A DNA stretch of 64,000 bases from Pampus argenteus (lineage: Eukaryota > Chordata > Actinopteri > Scombriformes > Stromateidae): NCBI GenBank assembly GCA_036937835.1, contig CM072878.1, forward strand, positions 19,200,501-19,264,500, read 5' to 3'. A program made the position numbers and the translations under genes. Positions 10,441 to 21,130 of this stretch are shown here, one piece after another (position 1 is the stretch's first letter; every line of letters starts with the position of its first letter). The notes beneath the pieces are model-generated. The model searched no databases. It was not told the origin of the DNA and worked only from the letters and a program-made list of their open reading frames with translations.

Positions 10441-12090
10441 CAGGACAAAGGGATCCCAGGGGCTGTCGAGGAAGTAGGGCTCAAAGCCGAGACAACTGTC
10501 CCTTCTGCAGGGGACTGTCATTAGGGAGACGCCGTCCCTCGATCGGTCTTCATCCACTCTGCTGAGGTGAGGGATAATCTGCTTCTCCTGTCTATTTACT
10601 GGTTTTAGACATTGATGTGCATGTTTACAACCTTCTTCTGTCATTAAAGACAGTTATGTTATAAGAATCATTTTCAACAATAACAAGTATGGTCTGTGTC
10701 AAATAAATCTGTTTAAAACTATTTAATAAACACACCAATGAGCCACACTGTTGCACTAATAAACTACACTGTAGTTTATTTCGACTTAATCCCACACACA
10801 GCGTCATGCTGCCTGAAACGCTCATTAGAGCACCAAATATGGATTCATCTGCCACTGAAAATAGTCCCCAACAAATCAAAACAAAATCCATTTTTTCCTT
10901 CTGGCCAGCTGTTTTTTTTTGTTTTTGTTTTTAAACTATGAATTTGTGAGATGTTCTTTAAAACATTTATTTCCACTTGGAAGCAATGAGTCTGTGCCAC
11001 AGACAGCGTAGGAAAGTCGGATAAATATTCAGAGATGGACTAACTAAGTATACTAACAGTCTTGTCCTTTAAACCTTTTAACAAACTGTTCTCACAAATT
11101 CAACAAATGCATTCAAATCTCAAGCACCCTCCAGTATCACTACAGAGCATCAATACAGCTGTCTACACACATGTGCAACTGTGAAACACCTACAGTGTTG
11201 TCTTTGTAAGGAGAGTTATGTCTGCTACTGTCTGTGGAGGTCAGGGATAATGAAACTCCACATTCATGTGTCTAGTTGCAGGCCTGTTGCACTGATCCTA
11301 GAGGAAAAGTTGCCTTGTTCTTGAGAAGATGGAGTTCAAGGCATCTGGTTTAGATGATTGAATCACTACATTTTCAATCTTTAAATTTTATTTTTCATTA
11401 AAATAGTAAAATGAATAATTGTATTTGTATCACATCTGTCATGCAGAGTGTTTCACAAAATAAGATCAGGCAGAGAAAACAAACACACAAATAAAGAATA
11501 CTATAATAAATAATAAACATAACAAAACTAAAGTAACAAGTCAAACATTAAAAAAGCTCAGCGCTCATCCCGATGCACTGTGACTATAAATCCAGCCATC
11601 ATGAAATCTCAAGGAGCCAATCTGCCTGTTTACACCATCTCATCTTACACAGAAGCCTTGGCGCCTGCCCCGTCACCCCCACCCACCCCCACCCCAAACC
11701 AAACATGTTTGCAGAAGTGTTCATGCTGAACAAAGTGATTGTATCATCTGGGCCTACTCTTCCATTTGTGTTGCTGCTTCTCCTGAAACCCGTTTCAAGC
11801 TGTGTCACCCCCAACTCAGGCGAAGTTTGAAAAATGGAAGAAGGGAACCATGCAAAGTGGACATATTCTCCAGCCTGCCGTAAAATAACCGGGCGATGGA
11901 CCATTAGCCATTTGCTGCTACCGACCGAGTTGCAGAACTCACATCTGCACAAACAGAAGGTCACAAGAAACTTAACAAAAGAACAGCACAGAGAGGAAAT
12001 AATGTTGAGCTTAAAACTAAAAGAAATCTGTTTTATGATCGCCGTTTTTTTTCTGTGAAATAAACTCACAATATAAAACAGTTAAATGCT
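10441..12090. other. Mostly AT-rich sequence, no gene seen
   Basis: Contains a perfect 10-bp inverted repeat with a 3-nt loop at 10758-10780. The longest open frame in the window (156 codons, minus strand, 11599-12069) also lies here. It overlaps an open frame on the opposite strand, has no domain or splice context and reads as chance, so it is not annotated as a gene. Confidence 0.5.
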
Positions 12091-12099
12091 GTTTTATTT

Positions 12100-12430
12100 A
12101 GTCCAGGAGATTTGTGGAGTAGATAATCCAGCTCATTCTCCGACCTTGCCCGGTGATGATTTGACTAAAATGCCAGCTGCACCTCCCTCTCCCTGATGTT
12201 AGCCCACCGTTAGCGAGGAGCAGGCTGGACTAGACATGTTCCACCACTTTTCCAAGGCATAAACCAGTCAATTTGTCATCCAGTGAAGAGGTTGAACCTT
12301 TAATTAAAGTGGAGAGCTGCCGCCATCAGGGCCCAGCTAAATGTCACATGATAAATAACGGCAGAAGATCTGAAAAGCTCCCTTGGAGTTTCTTTCACTC
12401 GAGGGGATAAAAGGCCACACACATTACAGG
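12100..12430. promoter_or_regulatory. Candidate enhancer-like block
   Basis: Repeat-free and balanced in composition. It contains the perfect 12-bp palindrome CTTTAATTAAAG at 12298-12309, whose core is the TAATTA homeodomain dimer site, followed by GCCGCCATCAGG and GATAAATAACGG. It ends before AT-rich sequence at about 12430. Confidence 0.33.
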
Positions 12431-12790
12431 GTAACTGCATATCAATATGTTAAATAGGTTCAATTGTATAAATTGATTAAATGACCCAATTGCAAACCAG
12501 CCATGCTTCAAAGACCCTGTTGTTTGAGCAGTGAATGTTGACAATGTCACGTAGACCTGCTATTAATGGAAACCAAGCAGAGAGAATGTGGCGGTGAGTG
12601 ACATTATTAAAGTAGATGATGGGTTTCTGAGCAGATCATTCACTGAATGCAATCGATAGCTCTGTGTCTAAACGCTCAGGCAGAAATTACACTTCAAGGC
12701 ATATTGCCCAGGGTAAAATGACACTGCCATGAAAATGCATTGCTATGGACACTATTAGAAACGACTGGCTAATTACATCCACAAGAAATC
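12430..12790. promoter_or_regulatory. Candidate conserved-type enhancer block
   Basis: A series of homeodomain and SOX-like words: ATTGATTAAATGACC near 12472, TTGACAATGTC near 12537, ACATTATTAAAG near 12600 and GGCTAATTACATC near 12767. It has no simple repeats and no open frame of note. Its texture matches deeply conserved teleost non-coding elements, but conservation is untested. Confidence 0.36.
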
Positions 12791-14480
12791 TGGATTCTTT
12801 ATCCGTCCTTCACATTTACCGTGAAGAGATGGCAGCGTGCAGGAGACCCAACGCTGCCTTGAATATGATCTGTGCATAAATATAATGCGGCAGGCAGTGA
12901 AACTGTCTGCCTGTACAATCCAATATTTCCAAAAGCTTGTTGTCTGATACCGAGTTATTTGTTGAAGCACTGACAACCCTCTTTGCCCCCCCCCAGTCCT
13001 CACTGCTTCAGCATATATTTTCAAAATTGGTTCATTTCACTCTGCTTATTATCAGGCAGCTTAATCTTGACCCTTCAAATCTCTAAAATTATCGCCCTGT
13101 CTCTTGTCTTCTCTTCCTCTCGGAAACCCTTGAATGTGCTGTCAATTCCGCTAAATTCATCTCTCGTCTTTCAGCACTTGATCCCCTAATCTTGCTTTTG
13201 TGTCACTCACACAACGGAAACTCTTCCTCTGCACCTCAGTGCTTAAACGCAGCTTCATCTCCTTCTGTTTTAATACCTCATCATGCCTCAGAGATCATAT
13301 TGTTCTTATTTGATCATTTGACAAACCTTTTGATTATTGGTTATTATTATTATTATTGTTTGTTACTTTAGAAACTTTTCACAGTTGTTGCCAGCTTTTC
13401 CTTCCCATACATTCCCCTCACATGCTGTGCAGATATATACGATTTACAACCACCAAAGTAAATCTATTTTCCCTCTAATGTTCACTTCAACATATTTATA
13501 TGCTTACATGTGTACAGTACATACAGTACTTTAATGTACTTACATGAATATACTCGTATGTTCATATACTCAACACTTACATAGTCCTTTCTAAACATGA
13601 CATTTATATAATGCTAATCTGCAGCATGATGACTATGTTTTATGTAATTATGTATTTGGTCCACACAGTTAATTAATTAAACATTTACTGATTGACTTTT
13701 ATTGGAACACAAAGTTTCATCCTGACCTGGAAGTCTCTCTAAATCCAGGAATTACACGCACCCTCGACTGTTACCTGTCATCCTGTTTGCTACACTGAAC
13801 AATCTTTAATAATTGAATAAATTTATATTTATATTTTTTATATAATACTATATATTTGTTTGTTGGCTGGAGGATATATAGATAACTTCCAGACCATATT
13901 TAAATCTTAGACTGAAGCAATAAGGATAACGTGCTTGTGTTCATTATTTATTCTGGTCTAGCGGTGTGAAACCAGACGAAGAGGCGTGTTGCTGTTTGTT
14001 GCCTTAACTACAGGTGTGTTTCTGTACTGCTTGCTACATATACGTCCCTTTTTTTTTTCCCTCATGCACTATATTTTAAAATACGTATAGTGTCAGTTTT
14101 CCTCTTACACACTACACCTCTGCGCATGTATTCTTTATAATAATAAATATGTATGTGTGAAAAGTGAAAATACATGCACATACGAGAAGAACAAACGTAT
14201 GTGGGAGTGAAAATACATAAATATGGGAGGCACGATGGTTTCTGGCAACTTTGCATTTCTCTTCTACAGTGTCATGTACTCTGTTGTATGTTGGCAGGAT
14301 GAGCTCTCTTTCTAAAACATCTTAATCAACTGATACAAATACTGTTAATAATTCAAGCCTCATTGGTGTACTTAATCTACCTCATTTTCTAATCTTCCTA
14401 ATAATTCATTTGTTCAGTGATTAATTACACTCATTTGTGTCATGTGGAAACAACATTTGTTTTTAATTGAGCATGTCTAA
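12791..14480. other. AT-rich filler, no gene seen
   Basis: Low-complexity AT-rich DNA with a short (ATT)n at about 13335-13358, AT-rich palindromic stretches near 13820-13860 and a T-run at 14050-14059. No coding, RNA or mobile feature is supported. Confidence 0.5.
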
Positions 14481-15080
14481 AGAATTTTCCAGTCATCCCA
14501 TTGCTCGCGCTGGGTGTTTGGAGCTTTGGTCACCGCGGGGTTCCCACATTTAGTTTTTCTCTTCAACTCCTCTGCATCCGCCAGCGATCGGATTTTCCAC
14601 CACTGCGCCATATGTGGCATCACAGTTAATTACTCAAGAGAAATTGGCTGAAGACGCGGCGTAACAGCAGGTGAGGAGCTCCAGCCCAGAGCTAAACCAA
14701 CACTAACTGGTCAAGCTCAGCTGCCCTCGCTCCTCCGGTGGCTGAGACGCGCAGGATGGGCTCATTCACGCTGTTTGGCCTTCATTACAGATCAGGGAAG
14801 GTGCAATTAGTAGCAACCCCCCCACCAGTTTATAATTACCTTAAGACACCCACTTAAATAGAGAAGCTTATAAATCAGTTCCTGTTGCCTATCACAGCCC
14901 TGGACGCTACATTATGCCAACAGATGTCAGCTGCAGCTATGGACAGGCCCCCGGGTGGCAGCGACAGCCAACAACACCGCAAGCTCGTCTAATGAATAAG
15001 AATGGCCTTTAAGTTTGGCTTTACAGTGGGGGATTTTATGCCTCGGGTTTATGGCTGTATTTCTTCTAAATTGAGAAATA
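14480..15080. promoter_or_regulatory. Candidate enhancer cluster
   Basis: One of the longest repeat-free, balanced blocks in the window. Visible sites are TAATTA at 14627-14632 within an HNF1-like GTTAATTAC, CAATTAG at 14804-14810, TATAATTACC near 14831, and the E-box pair CAGATG (14931-14936) and CAGCTG (14938-14943) separated by one base. It is flanked by AT-rich filler on both sides. Open frames here are short and contain nothing I recognise. Confidence 0.4.
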
Positions 15081-16300
15081 AGGAAAGGGAAAAAAAAAAG
15101 GTGCAGAGAAGAAAAGGTCAATTAAGAGTTGGCGAAATGCAACAGATTACAGTTAGTTTGACGCTGTCCTCTGTGTCCGTGACATTCGGGCCATTTTGGC
15201 TGAAATGTTATTTCCAATTTACAAATGCAAACGGTTGGAAAGTGGCTGTAAAGTGATGGGTTGAGTCATCTTTTCTACCAGGCTAATTCTTAGATGGAGG
15301 TGCCTGTTATTTAGTTTTTTGGGGGCATTTGCAAACATTATTTGCAGATTGAGTGTCTTCAGTATCTGAGTATTTTGGGTTTAAAGTGGTAGTTGAATTG
15401 TAACAGATTCGGCACACTTTACAAGGCAATAGGTTCCCAAATCAAAGACGATCCTTTGCTATAGAAAAGTTGGCAGCAGCTATCCGCCGTCTTTTGTCGC
15501 AGGGCTTTTGAGTTAGATTTTATTTTCTTTTTGCTAAAAATTAACCATGTTTCCTGTCATTTGTCGTCAAATGTGGTTCAAGTGTAAAGAAAATAAATAA
15601 AATATTTAATTTGATTGAAAGAAATTTAAAAAAAACAACACGTTTACTTTTCTAAATGCTTGAGCACACAAACAAAAAGGTTGACCTTCACATACCTCAT
15701 GTTGTCAGGGAGCAGAAGTAAATAATGAATTTATGAAAGCCTCCTTTAAAGACGCCTGACAAAGAAATACTAGTCGTGCAGAGATGATATCCCTGTCCCT
15801 GATGCCTGAATTTCTGAAACGCACTGAAAGCCAGTATGGAGGAGATCACCTCTAACCTCATCTCGCTTGTGCCGACTCCAAGGAAACACGCTGCTGGACT
15901 AACTGCAGCTACAGAATAAAACCCACAAAACTGTGAGGAAAATCAACACTGTTTCAACTATGAACGATATTTCCCTCTAAAAATAAACCTGAATGAATCT
16001 CGGAGGTTAAATGAACGACGTTTGTGCTGAGGGAATTTATCTTATTGGAAAGATGAATATACTTTCAAGGGAGGCATACTGACAAGAAATAAATGTCTTT
16101 TCAAACAGTAAAGAGGCTCCATATCTTCCATTGAGAGTAATTCATTCAGAAAAAAATTGCTTTGGAGTCTCAGTTTAAAGCCCCAGCTCACAAAACACAA
16201 GAGCAAAAGCAACAATTCATGCATGAAGCATTGCTGAACACTTTTAAGGGCACTGCTGCAGAGAAACAGCTCAGTGCAATAAGGCTCGCTTCATCTAAGG
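15081..16300. other. Mixed unique sequence, no gene seen
   Basis: Includes A-rich tracts (15091-15099 and 15628-15636) and ordinary AT-rich DNA. The piece at about 15770-15900 is more balanced and could be regulatory, but shows no clear motif cluster. Confidence 0.4.
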
Positions 16301-16429
16301 ATGTATATCGATGTGAAGAACACTGAATTTCTCCTGAACGCTTCGGAAATAACATATTTGATACAGTATTTATTTAGACTTAACCACAATCCAAAAGTGT
16401 TACTCACACACGGTTCAATAAGGTTGTTT

Positions 16430-16730
16430 GGACCAGCGACGAAAGTATTCAGCAGCAATACTGCAGTACAAAAGTACTCTATTACAAGTAAAAGTCCCAC
16501 AATCAAAGTTAAAGTACAAAGGTACAATCCAGCTACAGCATACATGTTGATTATTACGATGCATTTCACTGTTTCGGTAAAAATGTTCAAGAAAACTGAT
16601 TTTGACGTATTGAATTGTACGTAAAGAAATGAATTAGAAATGTCATTATGTTTTTAAAAAAAGGAACTGGAGAATAGAAAAAAGAATAAAACATGTGGTG
16701 GAGTAAAACATACGTACAGTACAGTTCAGT
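16430..16730. repeat. Degenerate interspersed repeat, fish type
   Basis: The stretch rich in AGTACAAAAGTACT, ACAAGTAAAAGTCC and AAAGTACAAAGGTAC words (16465-16525), plus GGTGGAGTAAAACATACGTA near 16696, resembles a very common teleost interspersed repeat made of AAGTAAAAGTAC-like words. This copy is diverged and no ends are visible. Open frames here are by-products of the repeat. The family name is not assigned and identification is from memory. Confidence 0.45.
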
Positions 16731-16739
16731 AAAGTTATA

Positions 16740-18390
16740 ATCCATCAAATATTAATGAGGTTTGCTTTGATTGAACCACGTTCATCCATGTGATTCTAAT
16801 GGCTAAAAAAACAGAAAGAAAACAGATCAGTAGATAATTATTCTATAAGCGTCTATGACAGTGATGACAACACTAACGTATCTAATACTTCTAGTTCATC
16901 ACCAACAGACAATATAGTCACATATAGTCACAACTAGAATACAGCTCCTTTAAAATGAGTTATTATCCATAACTGAATTTCACCTTCCGGTCATCAGGAA
17001 GAGCACAAACCCAACGTCATCCTGTCACCAGCATGACGTCCAGCAGTCTGAAGTTCAGCATCCAGCACTGAGACACTTTTTTCTTTGCTTTGAGAAGCTG
17101 CGACTGAGATTTCTTTTAAATCTGCTGCTATTCTCCGGTAAAGCGGTGACAGACAGAGAGTGTTTTCTATTCATGGTCTCACCTGGCCGTGTTGCTTTTA
17201 GTTGGCCTTGGTCACAAATATCACAAAGATAAGAAATGTTTCAAACTCAGCCACCGAGTGAACACAAAGTAATTCTGTTTCTGTCAAACTCCTGGTTGTG
17301 TTTTATATGACAGGATGATATAAGCAGCTTGTTTCTTATTACAATGTGGTTTCCTAAATTCATATTATTATAAATCCCACTATCTTGCATACTAATAATG
17401 TGATATAAACCTGTAATTTGTTTTAATTGTAAAGTAAAGTAGTTTCAACCTGCTTTTTTTTCTTATTTTGTTTCCATGAAAGTAAAACAAATGTTCCAGA
17501 AAATTATTGAAAAGCTGCGTTCTCTGTCAGAACAACGCCGTCTCCCAGAAATGATGTTTATATACGACTAAATTGAAACAGCAAATACGTTTTGCTACAC
17601 TGAATTCCTTTTTTCAACATAATGAGAAAATGTGTAACTCATATATTTGGAAAGTTGGAACATTTTGGATACTGAACATGTGAGTAAAATGTTTTTTCAA
17701 CATATTGTTTTATGGTTATGCTGCTTTGTTAAGGTCAAATAAAGATCATAGTTTTGGTGCCTTGAAGCACATATTGTTTGCATGTCTACAGCCACCATAT
17801 AAAAGACACATAATCCAGGCAGTGATTAAGTTTGTTAACGCAGCGTAAACAACATATAAACATAATTACTATGAAACAGAGTTGAAAAGGCAGATTTTTG
17901 TCACAAGCTGTCTGAAGAAATTTTAATTTTTTTTAGGACCCAATTACAGACAAAAAGACGTCGAATGATAAAGTGCTCTACGTTCTTTTAAAGCAAGTCA
18001 AATTAAACGTACTTCATCCACATATCACAAAGCTTTAAAAAAAAAAAAAAAAAAAGCCTCTGATACAATTCAGAAAAACAAAAAACATTTTAATGCATCA
18101 GTTACAGATATGCAGAAAAGGCAACAGCATATTTCTAGTGTGTTGAACATGTCCAAAAAAATGAGCTTTTTCTTTCTAATCTTTTCTATCTCTCTTTGTG
18201 TGTTATGAGTGCAGCTGCTTCATCTGTCACAGTTACTGCAGCTGGACACTTCACATTTGGAGGTCAGTGGAAGGTAAAGCCTTTAACCTCTCTCTGATGC
18301 CCGGTGACACGCGGTGCTGCGCTCCGTGTCCCTCAGACAGAGGCTAAAGCAATCTATTTTACACACATCCTCCTCCTCCGTTGTCTAAAA
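16740..18390. other. AT-rich filler, poly-A at 18037-18055
   Basis: AT-rich unique DNA with a 19-base A-run at 18037-18055. No coding, RNA or mobile element is supported. The A-run has no recognisable retroposon body directly upstream. Confidence 0.5.
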
Positions 18391-18399
18391 CTGTTGTTG

Positions 18400-18620
18400 T
18401 CCAAGACCGTTCTTGCTCACTTCTCCCAATCAGCTGTCATCAGATAATTATTTAGAGCTGACATGACACGCTCACCTTTCATTACCAGACATTACTGAGG
18501 CATTTTCATTTTTTTGGTGGGTTAAAACCTGCCACCTCAGATGATAGTATTTAGCAGCGTGACCCGTCATTAAAGTGTTTGCACCTGATCTGAAATGTGT
18601 AATATTTCATGTGGTTCTCT
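18400..18620. promoter_or_regulatory. Candidate enhancer-like block
   Basis: AATCAGCTGTCATCAG (E-box CAGCTG at 18431-18436) is followed within 10 bp by TAATTA (18445-18450). GACATGACACG and CATTACC words follow. Close spacing of E-box and homeodomain cores is typical of neural and muscle enhancers. Confidence 0.33.
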
Positions 18621-18889
18621 TACCCCCGAGAAACAAATCCAGCTTTAGTCAAGCCTCACTTGCACACCGTATCAACATCATTTGTCATTTCTCTTCTTTT
18701 TAATAACTCGCTCAATATTAGCAAATTAAATGAGTTTTTTTTTTTTTCTTTGCCTTTTTCTCACAAACTTTTGTAAGAAATTATAGGTTTCTATGGTTGA
18801 CAAGACAAAGCAGGACAAATAAATCAATACAAAGCAAATGAAAGCAAATTGAATCTATTAAAGCAAAATTACTGGGAGAAAAAAAATCA

Positions 18890-19400
18890 GCCAAACGCGA
18901 CGTAAGCCACAGAGTTGTGGCTGCAGACAATTAATGACAGGGGGAGCAAAAAGGTGCTGGCTCATTAAGCCTGGCCGGGGCTGTACATGCAGACAAGGCC
19001 ACTAGCCAGACCCAAACAGACCAGCAGAAACCAGCCTGCAGCACCGCGGGGACGCGGGGACGCAGCCTTCTACCTGCAGCCATCGGCGGCTAAACACCAG
19101 GGATGTGTTTAATCTAGAAAAGATGCTGCCCAAAAACAGAAAAAAACAGTACGTTAGAAAAGATGAGCTTCCCCGTAGCCTCTTCTGTCCCCTCAGCACC
19201 TCCCACGTCCCTGCACCTCCTCCCATACCTGAGGAATGCCAAGCAGCAGGGTGCCTCAGAGGACCTTCAGATCAGTGTGAGCCAGCGAGGGGGGCTCTCC
19301 CGGGCAGCAATGAGTAATTAGCACTAATTAGTGGCAGTGATTAACCGCACTGGGGAACGTGGGGGCCGGAAGGGAGCAGATTGATAGAGCTGGCCCTCCT
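18890..19400. promoter_or_regulatory. Candidate enhancer with phased TAATTA pair
   Basis: The left part has TTAATGACAG (18931-18940), a homeodomain core joined to a MEIS-type TGACAG. The right part has TAATTA at 19315-19320 and again at 19325-19330, exactly one helical turn apart. The second lies inside the perfect palindrome CACTAATTAGTG (19322-19333), and GTGATTAA follows near 19337. The block is G+C-balanced with no repeats. Confidence 0.42.
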
Positions 19401-19625
19401 AACCCATAGAGGCTCCACCGCATCTTAAGCAGGAGGGGCCGGTCAGAGCGGTGGGGGAGGGGGGGTCTGTGGCTGCCAGCCAGATGCTACTATGGCCAGA
19501 AATAAAGGTGGAACATGCATCGAGCGTCCAAACAGCTATTTTAACATCAGGGAGGCGAGAGCCGACGTGCAGCTACTGAAGGAAAAGTCTCAAATCAAAG
19601 GCTGTCGATTCATTCTACCCTGAGG

Positions 19626-19672
19626 CAGGGTTATTCAAATGGTGGTCCTTGGGTCGAATCTGGCCCTTAAGT
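19626..19672. mobile_element. Possible hAT-type element remnant
   Basis: A stretch reading GGGTTATTCAAATGGTGG, followed shortly by TCGAATCTGGCCCTTAAG, resembles the start of common vertebrate hAT elements with GGCCCG-rich ends. Only this short piece is visible, with no partner terminus or transposase. Identification is by eye and uncertain. Confidence 0.3.
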
Positions 19673-20406
19673 CATTTCACAAAGGTCCTTTGAGTGATTC
19701 TGAGCAGCTAATTGAAAACAGTATTGACTGATTCAGCTGATAAAATGTGTCCGTCTTGTGTAAATGTCCACCAACAACAGAACAAATTGTCGGTTATTAG
19801 TTGTCAGCTCTTTTCTGTCTGTGGGCGTCAGTGAGCAGGTAACCAGGTAACACAGGGAGGCAGACAACACATTAACATGCGCTATAATAAGGTATGGTTA
19901 CTATATATATATATATACCATCCAGTAGGCTATGTCAATGAAAGCAAGAATGTGTGAAAGAGAAGCCACTTATTGTTACCTCAATTACATCTTTACACAT
20001 TTAAGAAATGCAGAGAGCTGACGGCTGCTGATCAGACAGTCAAATGTGAGCAATATTTCACTGGTTTCTGACACTTGTTAGACTAAATAAGGAAGTATTT
20101 GATGTGTTTTAAATAAAGAAAATCCTGCAGCTGTTTGTTTCACGTAGCCTCCTGAGCGGGAGGAGCTTCCTGAAGCTGACCAATCAGCTGTAACAGGCCG
20201 TTTTCACACATAAAGGGACAGTATAGGATAAATAAGGAGTTATTTTAGCAGAATGAAACTGTAGATCTGGAAATGTGCATGATATGTTCCCTCCCATTCA
20301 GAATAATATTTCACAAACTGTGAGGAGTCTGACTTGGTTTATCACTTATCACAGTATTTCAGCTAATGAAACCAGCATGAATTATGTTGCTCCAGTCAGG
20401 TGAAAG

Positions 20407-20450
20407 GATAGATAGATAGAAACGTTATTGATCCTGAGGGAAATTCAGAC
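20407..20450. mobile_element. Retroposon 3' tail-like fragment
   Basis: A short (GATA)n run is followed by ACGTTATTGATCCTGAGG and GAAATTCAG. A GATAGATA plus TTTATTGATCCC...GGAAATTC arrangement is a familiar interspersed repeat end in fish genomes. The body of the element is missing. Its family (LINE or SINE) is not resolved. Confidence 0.45.
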
Positions 20451-20651
20451 AACAGAAGGGAAGATGCATTATAAATACTCTCTCCTTTTGCTTCATTATA
20501 AGAAAAAATAGATTAAATTTTGACTCAGTGAGCTTCGGTATTACACCTTGCCATAAGCAAATGAAGCCCCAGCTAAAATTAAAATATAAACACCTCAAGC
20601 AGAGCTCTCTCTCATCTTGAGGTGTGTGTGTGTTTTCCCTTTAATGAAGTG

Positions 20652-20685
20652 ACACACACACACAAACACACAAACACACACACAC
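20652..20685. repeat. Interrupted (CA)n microsatellite
   Basis: CA dinucleotides with CAAA interruptions. A GT run lies 18 bp to the left (20621-20634), so the two form an inverted pair that could fold into a hairpin around a short spacer. Confidence 0.85.
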
Positions 20686-20779
20686 GTTAGTTTCTCCACA
20701 TGGCTTGAAAACAAATGACATGATAACTACACAACAGAGCCAGGTTGAGACGCTATCCGAGCTTTTGTGACAAAACAAG

Positions 20780-21130
20780 TGGGATGTGTGGCGCTTGATT
20801 TTAAACATCAATGACTTTAATTAGTGTCAATCTACAATCACCAATAATAGGCCTGAAAAGTGCAGGGCCCTGCCTCTGACAGCAGCTCAGATCTGTGGCA
20901 AAGCAGGGGGCTCTTAACAAGATAAGCCCTGAAATCAGCGAGCCTGAAGGAACATTACCTGAACAAGAGTGCTGATGAAAATGACTGTAGTGTCGCCCTG
21001 CTTGGAAACAACTGAAGTGTTGTTCACACGTTTTATGGTACAACAAGCCAACAACACAAGTAGCACTACACCGGATAATTCCCATCACTTGTAGGGCTGA
21101 GAGAGGGGGATCATCCCTCTGTATGTAAAT
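20780..21130. promoter_or_regulatory. Candidate enhancer-like block
   Basis: Contains TTTAATTAG (TAATTAG at 20818-20824) followed by TGTCAATC and CAATCACCAATAAT, then a balanced stretch with CAGCTCAGATC and AACATTACC. It is repeat-free. Support is motif density only. Confidence 0.3.

Larger units (their letters stand above)
19401..20780. other. Filler with repeat remnants, no gene seen
   Basis: Holds the small repeat items listed separately, a short (TA)n at 19901-19918 and paired GT/CA tracts at 20621-20634 and 20652-20685. No coding feature is supported. Confidence 0.5.

Noticed and set aside
11599..12069. 156-codon open frame, minus strand (longest in the window)
   Set aside because: It has an overlapping frame on the other strand, no recognisable domain, no promoter or splice context, and a Trp/Gly-rich part that arises from a CCCACCCCCACCCC tract.
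13820..13860. AT-rich palindromic tract as a matrix attachment site or origin
   Set aside because: AT richness alone is not evidence. Many similar tracts occur in the filler.
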